Positions 8,653-17,756 are shown, counted from the stretch's first letter. The stretch: 50,137 nucleotides of DNA from Azoarcus sp. Aa7 (GCF_014822185.1 NZ_QVLR01000067.1:1-50137), one strand, 5' to 3'. The notes: generated from the sequence alone by a model not told the origin. A program made the numbers and translations.

Positions 8653-11082
8653 ATGGAGGCAAAGGAATTGCGCCATCGGTTGGCCAGGTTCGCCCTCGGT
8701 CACCGGTTCCTGGTGCTGACAGTGATGGCGTTGGCGACGGTGTTCTTTGCCGTCGGCCTGCAGCGCATCGAGGTGCGGACGATCTTTTCGGATCTGTTCC
8801 CGAAGAACCATCCCTTCGTCCAGGCGTACAAGGACCACCCCAACTTCGGCAATCCGCTGACCATCACCGTGATGGTCAAGCGCAAGGACGGGAAGGACCT
8901 GTACCAGCCGGAGACGATGAAGAAGATCTGGGACATGTCGCGCGAGATCGATCTCGCGCCCGGCGTCGACCACGACCAGATCCTCTCCATCGCCACCGAA
9001 AAGGCCCGCTACACAGTCGTGACGGCCGACGGGATCTATTCCAACCCGATCATGGACGACCATCCGCCGACGACCGTCGAGGAACTCGCGGAGGTGCGCC
9101 GTCGCGTGAACGAGTCGGCCGGCGCGCGCACCTTCCTCGTGTCCGAAGACGGTACCGCCGCGGTGATCAATGCGACCTTCATCGAGCGGCTGGTGGATTA
9201 CGGCGAGCTGTTCACCTTCGTGCAGGATCTCGTCGCCCGTGAGCGCGATGAGGCGCACGAAGTCTATGTCGCCGGCTGGCCGATGCTCACCGGCTGGGTG
9301 TACTTCTTCGGCTCGGATACCGCAAAGATCTTCGGCGTCACGCTGGCGCTGATGTTCGTGTTGCTGGCGCTGCACATGCGCAACGTCGCGGGCATCCTCA
9401 CGCCGCTGATCGTCAGCGCCGTTTCGGCGGTGTGGGGCTTCGGCCTTGTGGGCTGGATCGGGCATCCGGTCGAGCCGCTGCTGATGGTGGTACCGCTGCT
9501 GCTCATCGCACGCTGTTTCAGCCATTGCGTGCAGGCCACCGAGCGCTACTACGAGTTGCTGCAGCAGTTCGGCGACAAGCACAAGGCGGCTGAAACCTCA
9601 CTCGTTTCGCTGATGTGGCCGGGCACGCTGGGCATCTTCACCGACGTCGTCGGCCTGCTGCTGGTCGCGATCGCGCCGATTCCCGCGCTGGAGCGCTTCG
9701 CACTCTTCACCGGCCTGTGGGCGATCAACCTCGTGCCGACCGGCGTGTTCCTGACGCCGGTGTTGCTGAGCCTGCTGCCGCGCCCGAAAAATCTCGACCA
9801 CCTGCTGGCCACGGCAGGTCAGGGCGGGGCGCTGCAGCGCGGGATGCAGACGCTGCTCGTCGGCATCGGCCGCTTCGCCGTGGGCCGCCGCGCCCGTTTC
9901 ACCGCAGCCGTCTTCGTCGTGCTGAGCGCGCTGGCCCTCGTCGAGATGTTCCGCATCCAGGTCGGCAATCCGGTGGAAGGCAGCAACCTGCTGCGCGACG
10001 ATTCGCAGTTCAACGTTGCCGTGCGCGAGATCAACCGGAACTTCCCGGGCCTGATGACGCTGGAAGTGATCTTCGAGGGCAAGTCCGGACGCATCGTGCG
10101 CCAGGCCGACACATTGGGCACGATGCGGGCCCTGCAGCACTGCCTCGAAAGCGGCCCCAATCCGCCGACCGCGACGCTGTCCTTCGCCGACTACGCGCCC
10201 GAAGCCAACCGCGTCTTCAACGGCGGCAATCCGAAGTGGGCGCCGCTCGACCCGGACGACGCCTCGGCCGCGGCGGCCGCCGGTGCGCTGATGGTCGGCA
10301 CGAACGCCAAGGCCTACCTGCATGTCACCGACTTCGAGCAGGAAAACGGCACCGTTTCGCTGTGGTACCCCAACAACAAGCAGGCGACGGTGGACGCGGC
10401 GCTGGTCGAAGCGCGCAAGTGCATCGAGCAGGTTGGTGCCGCCCATCCGAGCTTCCTGATCCGCCTCGGCTCCGGCTCGATCGCACTTCAGCAGTCGATC
10501 AACGACACCGTGGATCTGTACCAGTGGTACATCCTCGGCGCGCTGAACCTCGTGATCCTGATCGGCTGCTCGCTCGCCTATCGCTCGCTCGCCGCCGGGC
10601 TGGTGCTGCTGGTGCCGGTGAATCTCGCCAACGTCTTCCTTACTGCCGCGATGTCGCTGGTCGGACTCGGCCTCGACGTGAATTCGCTACCGATCCTCGC
10701 GATCGGGATCGGCGTCGGGATCGACTACGGCATCTACCTGCTGACCCGTATCTGCGAGGAATACCACCTCGCGCACAAGGACCTGCCGCAGGCGATCCGC
10801 GGCGCGCTCACCACCTGCGGCAAGGCGATCTTCTTCACCGCCAGCCTGATGACGCTCGGCATCGCGCCCTGGTACTTCCTGTCGGAGCTCAAGTTCCTCT
10901 CCGACATGGGCCTGATGCTGGTGGTGGTGATGCTGATCAACATGGTCCTGGCGCTGCTGCTGGTGCCGCTGCTGGTGTACCTGTTCCGCCCCCGTTTCCT
11001 CGAATCGGACATCTCGGTGCTTTCGGAGTCGGTCGAAGCACCGGCTCCGGGCGCCCTGCGGGTCTCGGTGGCGACGCTGTAA
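8653..11082 (+). CDS. RND/MMPL-family transporter
   Basis: The 809-residue protein has the duplicated layout of MMPL/HpnN-type RND permeases. A first membrane helix (about residues 17-37) is followed by a large periplasmic loop, and a block of helices begins near residue 226. The second half repeats this, with its helix block starting near residue 626 and the segment ILAIGIGVGIDYGIYLL, which is typical of the family's proton-relay helix. It lacks the length of drug-efflux AcrB proteins (about 1040 residues). Relatives move lipids or other hydrophobic molecules. A GGAG ribosome site is separated from the ATG by an A-rich spacer. The DUF1329, YCF48 and DUF1302 genes follow directly, suggesting one envelope machine. 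Confidence 0.88.
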   Translation: MEAKELRHRLARFALGHRFLVLTVMALATVFFAVGLQRIEVRTIFSDLFPKNHPFVQAYKDHPNFGNPLTITVMVKRKDGKDLYQPETMKKIWDMSREIDLAPGVDHDQILSIATEKARYTVVTADGIYSNPIMDDHPPTTVEELAEVRRRVNESAGARTFLVSEDGTAAVINATFIERLVDYGELFTFVQDLVARERDEAHEVYVAGWPMLTGWVYFFGSDTAKIFGVTLALMFVLLALHMRNVAGILTPLIVSAVSAVWGFGLVGWIGHPVEPLLMVVPLLLIARCFSHCVQATERYYELLQQFGDKHKAAETSLVSLMWPGTLGIFTDVVGLLLVAIAPIPALERFALFTGLWAINLVPTGVFLTPVLLSLLPRPKNLDHLLATAGQGGALQRGMQTLLVGIGRFAVGRRARFTAAVFVVLSALALVEMFRIQVGNPVEGSNLLRDDSQFNVAVREINRNFPGLMTLEVIFEGKSGRIVRQADTLGTMRALQHCLESGPNPPTATLSFADYAPEANRVFNGGNPKWAPLDPDDASAAAAAGALMVGTNAKAYLHVTDFEQENGTVSLWYPNNKQATVDAALVEARKCIEQVGAAHPSFLIRLGSGSIALQQSINDTVDLYQWYILGALNLVILIGCSLAYRSLAAGLVLLVPVNLANVFLTAAMSLVGLGLDVNSLPILAIGIGVGIDYGIYLLTRICEEYHLAHKDLPQAIRGALTTCGKAIFFTASLMTLGIAPWYFLSELKFLSDMGLMLVVVMLINMVLALLLVPLLVYLFRPRFLESDISVLSESVEAPAPGALRVSVATL

Positions 11083-11122
11083 AGACGACGGGACCCATCC
11101 CGAACACAAGGAGGAGTGAGAC

Positions 11123-12496
11123 ATGCATATCCGCAAATTCGACTTCGATTACAGCCGGCGCAACTTCATGGAGAAGACCGCCAAGGGCATCCTCACCGCC
11201 GGCGTGCTGACGCCGCTGTGGCCGCTCATCGCCCATTCGGCCGACATCACCAAGGCCTATCCTGACGAACTGCTGTCGATCGAGGGCTACACCAAGGGCA
11301 AGATCAAGACCGGCGACGTCATCACCGCCGACAACGTCGAGCTCGTCAAGAGCCTGCTTGATCCGGTGGCGTACAAGCAGGTCAAGGAGATGGGGCGGCG
11401 CATCCGCATCGTCGCCTCGACGCGCGACGTCACGCGGATGTACCCGCACGAATACCTGGAGGCCACGCTGCGCAACAAGGGCAAGGCGAAGCTCGACCAG
11501 GACGGCAACGTCGTCACTACCGACGGCAAGCCGTGGATCGGCGGGAACCCGTTTCCCGAGGGCACGAGTGCAACCGAAGTCTTCTCGAACCTGACGCTGT
11601 GCTGGGGCCGCCATGACAATTCGGTGTATGCCGTGCGTGATTGGGAGATCGGACCCGACGGGGACGTCTCCTACCAGTACGACTTCGTGTGGGTCGAGGA
11701 AAACACCGTCGCGCGGGTTGGCGCAGGTGGCCCCTACCTGAAGGGGCTCGAGGACAAGCTGCGCCTCCAGTCGGTGTTCTTCACCTCGCCCGCGGACGTC
11801 AAGGGCACGTCCTACCTCAACACCTGGCACTACGACCAGCGCAAATTCCCCGACCTCGTCGGTTACCTGCCGGCCTTCAAGCGCGTGCGCAAGTTCCCGA
11901 CCAATCAGCGTTTCGAGCCGCTCGTCGCGGGCATGGCGCTGTACCTGTCGGATGCCTGGGCGGCCGGCGACCCGATGCTGACCTGGGGCAACTACAAGAT
12001 CGTCGGCCGGGGCCCTTTCCTCGGCGCGGTGTCGGAGAACTGGTACGGCGATCATGCCAACTGGGAACGCCCGGTGCACGGCGGCCCGAAAGGCCAGACC
12101 TTCTTCGAGACGCAGATGGAGCTGTGCCCGGAGGTGATCGTCGTCGAGGCCGAGCCGGTGGGCTACTCGCGCGCCCCGGTGTCGAAGAAGCGGGTGTGGA
12201 TCGACGTGCGCAACATGATGTATGTCGCCTACGTCACCTACGACCGTCGCGGCGAGATCTGGAAGCAGTTCGAGCCCCATTACGGCCTTTACGAGAAGGG
12301 TGGGGCGCGCGTCCTCGACGGCAAGAACACCGCGTGGTCGTGGACCGGCGTGCATTGCCACGACATCCAGTCCAACCGGATGACGCGCTTCGTGCAGGCC
12401 AAGACCGTCGCGGGCGGTGTGTCTTCCGGCTACAACCAGGCCGGCCTGTACGACAAGTACCTCACCGAGCAGGCCATCCAGCGGCTGGGGACCTGA
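11123..12496 (+). CDS. DUF1329 family protein with a twin-arginine signal
   Basis: The 457-residue protein matches the DUF1329 family, which resembles LolB/outer-membrane-lipoprotein-like folds and is often encoded beside DUF1302 proteins. Its N-terminus carries SRRNFMEK (residues 11-18), which fits the Tat consensus S-R-R-x-F-L-K. A hydrophobic stretch follows (about 22-37), then a likely cleavage after HSA (residue 40). Export in the folded state is therefore likely. The ribosome site is AAGGAGGAG. The next gene starts 2 bases after its stop, so the two are probably translationally coupled. Molecular function is not established; a periplasmic carrier for a hydrophobic ligand is my inference. 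Confidence 0.85.
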   Translation: MHIRKFDFDYSRRNFMEKTAKGILTAGVLTPLWPLIAHSADITKAYPDELLSIEGYTKGKIKTGDVITADNVELVKSLLDPVAYKQVKEMGRRIRIVASTRDVTRMYPHEYLEATLRNKGKAKLDQDGNVVTTDGKPWIGGNPFPEGTSATEVFSNLTLCWGRHDNSVYAVRDWEIGPDGDVSYQYDFVWVEENTVARVGAGGPYLKGLEDKLRLQSVFFTSPADVKGTSYLNTWHYDQRKFPDLVGYLPAFKRVRKFPTNQRFEPLVAGMALYLSDAWAAGDPMLTWGNYKIVGRGPFLGAVSENWYGDHANWERPVHGGPKGQTFFETQMELCPEVIVVEAEPVGYSRAPVSKKRVWIDVRNMMYVAYVTYDRRGEIWKQFEPHYGLYEKGGARVLDGKNTAWSWTGVHCHDIQSNRMTRFVQAKTVAGGVSSGYNQAGLYDKYLTEQAIQRLGT

Positions 12497-12498
12497 TC

Positions 12499-13497
12499 GT
12501 GAAGGCGCTCAAGTCCAAAATCATGCTTCGCCGCGTGCTGGCTGCGTCCCTGTTGGTGTTCGACGGCGCCAGCGTCACGGCGTCGGAAGTCCCTGCGAGT
12601 CCGTCGCCGAAGGCGATCCGCAGCGGCGGCGCCCACGACGCCCTTTTCGATCTCGCCTTCGACGGACGCCAGGGCATCGCGGTCGGCGCCTTCGGCACCA
12701 TCCTCGGCAGCCATGACGGCGGGGCGAGCTGGAGCGCGCTTGCGGTGCCGCCGAAGACCCCGGTGCTCCTCGGCGCGGCGATCCGCGGCGGCCACTGCCT
12801 CGCGGTGGGCCAGCTCGGGACGATCCTCGCCGCGGACGACTGCCGCCAATGGCGAGCCGTCGCTCCGGCCGGCAACGCGCGGCTGATGGCGGTCAGCCTG
12901 AACGGCCGGGGGCAGGCCTACGCGGTGGGCGCCTTCGGAACCGTGCTGCGCTCCACCGACGGCGGCCATGCGTGGCAGCCGGTCGCGATCGACTGGACCG
13001 GAATCGGCGAGGGCGGCGCCGAACCGCATCTCTACGACGTCCATGTCGCCGACGACGGCATGGTCACGGTCGTCGGCGAATTCGGCGTGATCCTGCGCTC
13101 GGCGGATGGCGCGCGCTGGCAGGTCGTGCATCGCGGGGAACAATCGCTGTTCGGGCTCGCGCAAGCGGGCGACGGCAGTACCTACGCGGTGGGCCAGGCG
13201 GGAACGGTGCTGGCGAGCACCGACGGCGGCGCGAGCTGGAAAGAACTGCCCACCGGTTCCGCAGCGATTCTCACGGGCGTGTGGGGCGACGGTCACGGGC
13301 GCATCGTCGCCTCCGGCATCAACACAATCCTGCGCAGCGACGACGGTGGTGCGAGCTGGCGCCGCATCGACTCCCGGCTCGTCACCCAGGCCTGGCATCA
13401 GGCCGTGGCCGCTGCCCGACGGGACGGCGAAGGGCAAGGCGCGTGGCGGGTGATGACGGCCGGCGCAGCCGGAACGCTGCTCGAACTCGCGCCGTAA
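12499..13497 (+). CDS. YCF48/HCF136-type beta-propeller, exported
   Basis: From the GTG start the protein has 332 residues: an N-terminal signal (MLRRVLAASLLVF, with cleavage near VTAS) and about six to seven repeats of the form AVGAFGTIL..S.DGGASW. Examples are AVGAFGTILGSHDGGASW, AVGAFGTVLRSTDGGHAW, AVGQAGTVLASTDGGASW and a partial last repeat ending GAAGTLLELAP. Such repeats form a beta-propeller. In photosynthetic organisms the YCF48 protein assists photosystem II assembly; in heterotrophs it recurs next to RND permeases and DUF1302/DUF1329 genes, where its role is unknown. GTG was chosen because GGGGA lies about 9 bases before it; an ATG at 12523 is the alternative. Confidence 0.82.
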   Translation: MKALKSKIMLRRVLAASLLVFDGASVTASEVPASPSPKAIRSGGAHDALFDLAFDGRQGIAVGAFGTILGSHDGGASWSALAVPPKTPVLLGAAIRGGHCLAVGQLGTILAADDCRQWRAVAPAGNARLMAVSLNGRGQAYAVGAFGTVLRSTDGGHAWQPVAIDWTGIGEGGAEPHLYDVHVADDGMVTVVGEFGVILRSADGARWQVVHRGEQSLFGLAQAGDGSTYAVGQAGTVLASTDGGASWKELPTGSAAILTGVWGDGHGRIVASGINTILRSDDGGASWRRIDSRLVTQAWHQAVAAARRDGEGQGAWRVMTAGAAGTLLELAP

Positions 13498-13533
13498 CGC
13501 GACACGACACAACAAGACAAGGTAGGGGACACG

Positions 13534-15345
13534 ATGAACACCAAGGCATTCGGCTTCACGCGCAGCAGCCTGTGGATCGCTGCGCTTCTCGCCCCGGCGT
13601 CGGCATTCGCGGCCGACTGGCAGTTTTCCGGCTTCGTTAGGGAGGAAATCGCGGTACGGGTCGGCGGCGAGGACAATCCGGCCAACCAGCAAGGCAACGT
13701 TTTCAACGGCAAGGCCGCGCCGAACACCGGCCTCGGCCCTTTCCTGGCGCCAGGTGTCGCGCCCGCGACGCTGAACCGGCCGGGATCGCTGAAGGATTCC
13801 AACACCTTCAACATGTTCGCCACACGCGTGGAACTGGCTGCGGACGGCAAATTGAGCGAGTCGCTGGCGGCCCACGTGAAGCTTCGGGGGTTCTACGACG
13901 GCATCGGCCAGGTCGACGGCGCCTTCAGGAACGAGAACCTCTTCGAGCAGGAATTCCGCGGCAGCCGCGGCGGCACGCCGTTCGAGGTCGCGCGCAAGGA
14001 CTGGATGCTTGATATCCCGGCCGCCTACCTCGACTACAACAACGGCCCGCTGTGGCTGCGCTTCGGCAACCAGCAGATCGCGTGGGGTGAATCGATCTTC
14101 TTCCGCGTGCTGGACGTGCCCAACGGCATCGACCTGCGCCGCCATTCGATACTCGACGTCGCCGCCGAGGAATATTCCGACAAGCGCGTGCCCTCGCTCG
14201 CGCTGCGCGGCAGCTTCCGCGTGAACAACGACTGGGAGGTCGAAGGCTTCACGCAGCGCTTCCAGCCCACGATTCTCCCCGGCGACAACTCGCCGTACAA
14301 CACCATTCCGTCGCAATTCGCGGTACAGGAGCGGGCGGGTTACGACAAGGTCAGGGACGACTGGACCTTCGGCGGACGGGTGCGCGGAAAACTCGGCGAT
14401 TTCGGCGTCCAGCTGATGGCGGTGAATCGCCGCAATCCCGACGGCGTCGTGAAGTGGACCGATTCGCGCAAGGGCGTCCTCGCCGGCACGGCCTTCGAGG
14501 CGGGGACGGGGCAGGGCATCTACAGCGCCGCGGAATGGTTCCACTATGCCAGTCTCGTCGGACTGGACGGCATTGGCGGACTGGAAAGCGCGCTGAATGA
14601 ATTCCCCGCGACGCTGGGTCTGGGCTCGGCCGCGGTCGCAGCGGGCTGCGGCGGCACGGTGAGCGGAGGGAAGATCTCGCTGCCCGACAAGGCCGCGACG
14701 TCGTGCGTGCTCGACACCTTCTTCGATCCCGTGGTGGGCCTCGGCAACCTCCGGGGTCACATCGCACGCGAGTTTCCGCGCGAGAACGTGTTCGGCTTCA
14801 GTGTGAACCACGTCTTCGAAGGCGAGCCCGATTCCTTCCTCGACCAGCTGGTGGGCCGCTTCGAACTGTCCTGGACGCCGGACAAGAAGTTCACCAACCC
14901 GACGCTGTCGCGCCGCTACCTCGAGGAGAACGAGACCCAGTTCGCCTTCATCGTCGAGAAGTATCACAAGTTCAGCGCCGAGATTCCCGCCACCTACATC
15001 GTCGCCCAATGGCTGCACAAGACTTCGAGCGATCTCTTCGGGCGCCACCTCTCCGGCGTCGACAACAAGCCCGGCGAGCGTCCGAAGGGGCTCGACAGCT
15101 TCAATGCCGTGGCCCTGGCGATCCAGCAACCGTCGAAAACCCTCGAGTGGCGCGGCGACCTCACCATGCTGACTGACCTGCGCGGCGGGTGGCTGATCCA
15201 GCCCGGGGTCAAGTGGAAGCCGAGCAAGGCGTTCCAACTCGACCTCTATGGAAACATCCTGCGCAGTGACGGCGGCGGGGACGACTTCGGCGCCAACCTG
15301 CAGTCGGCCAACGAAGTGTTCATGCGCGGCACCTTCTACTTTTGA
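13534..15345 (+). CDS. DUF1302 family outer-membrane beta-barrel protein
   Basis: The 603-residue protein starts with a Sec signal (SLWIAALLAPASAFAAD, cleavage after AFA). The remainder has alternating amphipathic strands typical of a porin-like barrel and ends in FYF, a C-terminal aromatic signature recognised by the BAM complex. DUF1302 members are predicted outer-membrane channels for hydrophobic molecules and are commonly paired with DUF1329. It is preceded by a GGTAGGGG-type ribosome site and sits 36 bases after the YCF48-type gene. It probably forms the outer-membrane part of the cluster's uptake or export path; the direction of transport is unknown. Confidence 0.85.
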   Translation: MNTKAFGFTRSSLWIAALLAPASAFAADWQFSGFVREEIAVRVGGEDNPANQQGNVFNGKAAPNTGLGPFLAPGVAPATLNRPGSLKDSNTFNMFATRVELAADGKLSESLAAHVKLRGFYDGIGQVDGAFRNENLFEQEFRGSRGGTPFEVARKDWMLDIPAAYLDYNNGPLWLRFGNQQIAWGESIFFRVLDVPNGIDLRRHSILDVAAEEYSDKRVPSLALRGSFRVNNDWEVEGFTQRFQPTILPGDNSPYNTIPSQFAVQERAGYDKVRDDWTFGGRVRGKLGDFGVQLMAVNRRNPDGVVKWTDSRKGVLAGTAFEAGTGQGIYSAAEWFHYASLVGLDGIGGLESALNEFPATLGLGSAAVAAGCGGTVSGGKISLPDKAATSCVLDTFFDPVVGLGNLRGHIAREFPRENVFGFSVNHVFEGEPDSFLDQLVGRFELSWTPDKKFTNPTLSRRYLEENETQFAFIVEKYHKFSAEIPATYIVAQWLHKTSSDLFGRHLSGVDNKPGERPKGLDSFNAVALAIQQPSKTLEWRGDLTMLTDLRGGWLIQPGVKWKPSKAFQLDLYGNILRSDGGGDDFGANLQSANEVFMRGTFYF

Positions 15346-15375
15346 GCAGCGCATTCATTGATTAGGAGTCAACCG

Positions 15376-16329
15376 ATGAGCAGAAAGACCGTCACCGTAT
15401 TCGCGGCCACCGGTAGTGCCGGGTCGGCCTGTGTCGAGGAGTTGCTGCGCCAGGACGTGTTCAACGTGCAGGTGCTTGCGCGGGCGGGGGGGCTGCAGGA
15501 AAAATCCTCATCCGGCCTCCTCAATTCCGTCGATACGAAGCAGCAGCGCTGGGACGACTGGCGCCGGCGCGGCGTGGTCGTCAAGCAGGCGGACGTCACC
15601 GATCATGCCTCGCTGATCCCCGCGCTCGAAGGCACCGACTACCTGGTGTCCTGCGTTCCGCTGTTCGCGACCGAGTCGCAATACCCGTTGATCTGGGCCG
15701 CGAAGGAGGCCGGCGTGGAGCGCTTCGTGCCCTCGGAATTCGGCTTCATTTACGAGTGGGAACAGTTCTGGCCGACCGACAATGCGCACAAGACCGCCGC
15801 CCGACAGAAGGCGTTCATCCGGCGCGTGATTGAGCTGGCCGGGCTGGATTTCACGATCATCCCGGCCGGCTTGTGGATCGAGTATTTCATGCCCGAGCCG
15901 GTGGCGGTGATGGGTGACGGCAGTACCAAGATTTCCTGGTCAACGGCGCAGGACGTGGGGCGCATCATCCCCCACGTGCTCGCACACCCCGCCTCCCGCA
16001 ACGCCGTCTGCCCGGTGGCCGCTACGGCCTACCTCACCTGGAACGAGCTGCTCGACGCACGCGAGCGCATTCTCGGCCGCAAGATCGAGCGCGTGTATCT
16101 GGGGCACGAGGACTGGCTCAAGGCCTATGACGAAACGCCCGATGGCCCGATGAAGGCCATCGTCGGCATCGGCGTGTCCGCCACTGAGTGTCCGGAAGGC
16201 ATGCCACTGTGGGCCCACTGGAACGCCATGCACCTGCCGGAGTTCAAGGGCACGCCGCTGGAGCAGCTCTTCCCGGAATACATCGAGCCCCGTGTCAGGG
16301 AACTGCAGGCCATGCTCGGCGCCGCCTGA
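15376..16329 (+). CDS. NmrA/isoflavone-reductase-like NAD(P)H-dependent oxidoreductase
   Basis: The 317-residue protein has an N-terminal dinucleotide fold (VFAATGSAGS) and the VERFVPSEFGF segment typical of the isoflavone reductase/PCBER branch. The segment QKAFIRRVIE places Lys145 where that branch has its catalytic lysine. The family reduces double bonds or benzylic positions of aromatic and phenylpropanoid-like compounds. That hints at an aromatic substrate for the cluster, but sequence alone does not prove it. I start at ATG 15376 because TAGGAG lies 8 bases upstream; an in-frame TTG six codons earlier is less likely. Confidence 0.8.
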   Translation: MSRKTVTVFAATGSAGSACVEELLRQDVFNVQVLARAGGLQEKSSSGLLNSVDTKQQRWDDWRRRGVVVKQADVTDHASLIPALEGTDYLVSCVPLFATESQYPLIWAAKEAGVERFVPSEFGFIYEWEQFWPTDNAHKTAARQKAFIRRVIELAGLDFTIIPAGLWIEYFMPEPVAVMGDGSTKISWSTAQDVGRIIPHVLAHPASRNAVCPVAATAYLTWNELLDARERILGRKIERVYLGHEDWLKAYDETPDGPMKAIVGIGVSATECPEGMPLWAHWNAMHLPEFKGTPLEQLFPEYIEPRVRELQAMLGAA

Positions 16330-16347
16330 TTCAGCAAAGGAGAGAAC

Positions 16348-16770
16348 ATGAGCATGATAATGAGCACGACCGTGTCGGCTGGCAGCGGCAGGTTTTCCGG
16401 CTGGCGGCTGATGTTCCGCCTGGCGGGTATCTTCAATATTGCCGTGGCAGTCCCGCTATGGATCGCTCCGGTGGCCCTGTCGAAACTGTTCGGCTTCGAA
16501 CCGGTACCCGTCGACATCCTCTACACCGATCTCTTCGCCGTATTGGCCATCACCTTCGGCATCGGCTACTGGCGGGTCGGGGCCGACCCGGTGCGCAACC
16601 GGGCAATCGTCGAGATGGGCATCCTCGGCAAGCTGCTGGTGGTGCTGGTGGGCTATCAGCATTTTCTCGCCGGCGCCACCAGCCTGCCATTCGCCGCGCT
16701 GGTGACCGGCGACCTGGTATGGGCCGCGCTCTTCTGGCGATACCTGCGCACCCATCCGGAAGGAGCTTGA
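16348..16770 (+). CDS. Small four-helix membrane protein
   Basis: The 140-residue protein has about four hydrophobic segments: LMFRLAGIFNIAVAVPLWI, LYTDLFAVLAITFGIGYW, ILGKLLVVLVGYQHFLAGA and LPFAALVTGDLVWAALFW. It has no recognised catalytic motif; the general look is of a small DoxX- or DUF-type membrane protein. An AAAGGAGAG ribosome site precedes the ATG. It lies between the NmrA-like and AcuI-like genes, and its stop is 2 bases before the next start, so it belongs to the same operon. I do not recognise a function. Confidence 0.7.
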   Translation: MSMIMSTTVSAGSGRFSGWRLMFRLAGIFNIAVAVPLWIAPVALSKLFGFEPVPVDILYTDLFAVLAITFGIGYWRVGADPVRNRAIVEMGILGKLLVVLVGYQHFLAGATSLPFAALVTGDLVWAALFWRYLRTHPEGA

Positions 16771-16772
16771 TC

Positions 16773-17756
16773 GTGTTCAAGGCAATCCTGATCGACAAGG
16801 TCGAGAACGGTCATGCGGCAACACTGGCCGACGTGGATGACGAACGCCTGCCCGAGGGCGACGTGACCGTGCGGGTCGAATATTCATCCCTCAACTACAA
16901 GGACGGTCTGCTGATCACGGGGCGGATTCCACTGATCAGCCATTTCCCGATGGTGCCCGGCATCGACCTCGCGGGGACTGTCGAGGCCAGCGACCATCCG
17001 GATTGGCGGCCCTGCGACAAGGTCGTGCTCAACGGCTACGGGCTGGGCGAGCGTCACTGGGGCGGGCTGGCCCAGCGCGCGCGGGTGCGCGGCGACTGGC
17101 TGGTGCCGTTGCCGGCGGCATTTACCGCGCGCCAGGCGATGGCCATCGGCACCGCTGGTTACGCCGCGATGCTCTGCGTCCTGGCGCTGGAGCGCCACGG
17201 CATCCGCCCGTCCGACGGCGAGATCCTGGTCACCGGTGCGAGTGGTGGGGTGGGGAGTGTCGCGGTCGCGATCCTTTCACTGCTCGGCTATCGCGTCGTC
17301 GCCGTAACCGGGCGCACTGCGGAGACGCAATACCTCACGGCCCTCGGCGCGGCAGAGGTGATGGATCGCGCCCTCCTCGCCGAACCGGGCGCACCGATGC
17401 AGGCCGAGCGCTGGGCGGGGGCGATCGATACCGCGGGCAGCCACACGCTGGTGAACGTGTGCGCGTCCGTGCGCTACGGCGGCGCGGTAGCGGCGACGGG
17501 TCTGGCGCACGGAATGGATTTCCCCGCGACGGTGCTGCCTTTCGTGTTGCGCAATCTCGCCCTGTATGGCGTCGACAGCGTCATGGCGCCAAGGGAACTC
17601 CGGCTCCGGGCATGGCAAAGGCTCGCCCGGGATCTGGATCCGGACAAGCTCGCATCGATGATCCATGACGTCGGTCTGAGCGAAGTGGTCGGATTGGCCC
17701 CCGAGATCCTGGCGGGCAGGGTGCGCGGGCGAATTGTCGTGGACGTCTGGAAATAG
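16773..17756 (+). CDS. AcuI/YhdH-type zinc-independent MDR reductase (acrylyl-CoA reductase-like)
   Basis: From GTG 16773, with AAGGAG about 7 bases upstream, the protein has 327 residues, the usual size of AcuI/YhdH. It shows the N-terminal VEYSSLNYKDGLLITG, the VPGIDLAGTVEAS segment and the Rossmann VTGASGGVGSVAVAIL. AcuI reduces acryloyl-CoA to propionyl-CoA with NADPH, detoxifying an electrophile formed when three-carbon units are released. Here it may reduce an alpha,beta-unsaturated thioester made by the dehydrogenase, or acryloyl-CoA from the side chain. It is the last gene of the cluster, and a terminator hairpin lies 62 bases after its stop. Confidence 0.85.
   Translation: MFKAILIDKVENGHAATLADVDDERLPEGDVTVRVEYSSLNYKDGLLITGRIPLISHFPMVPGIDLAGTVEASDHPDWRPCDKVVLNGYGLGERHWGGLAQRARVRGDWLVPLPAAFTARQAMAIGTAGYAAMLCVLALERHGIRPSDGEILVTGASGGVGSVAVAILSLLGYRVVAVTGRTAETQYLTALGAAEVMDRALLAEPGAPMQAERWAGAIDTAGSHTLVNVCASVRYGGAVAATGLAHGMDFPATVLPFVLRNLALYGVDSVMAPRELRLRAWQRLARDLDPDKLASMIHDVGLSEVVGLAPEILAGRVRGRIVVDVWK

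Noticed and set aside
7291-9582. 763-codon leftward frame across the thiolase and RND genes
   Set aside because: It spans two well-supported genes and their spacer; no recognisable domain.
12430-15354. 974-codon leftward frame across YCF48 and DUF1302 genes
   Set aside because: Very long, but antisense to two genes with signal peptides and repeats; a GC-driven shadow.
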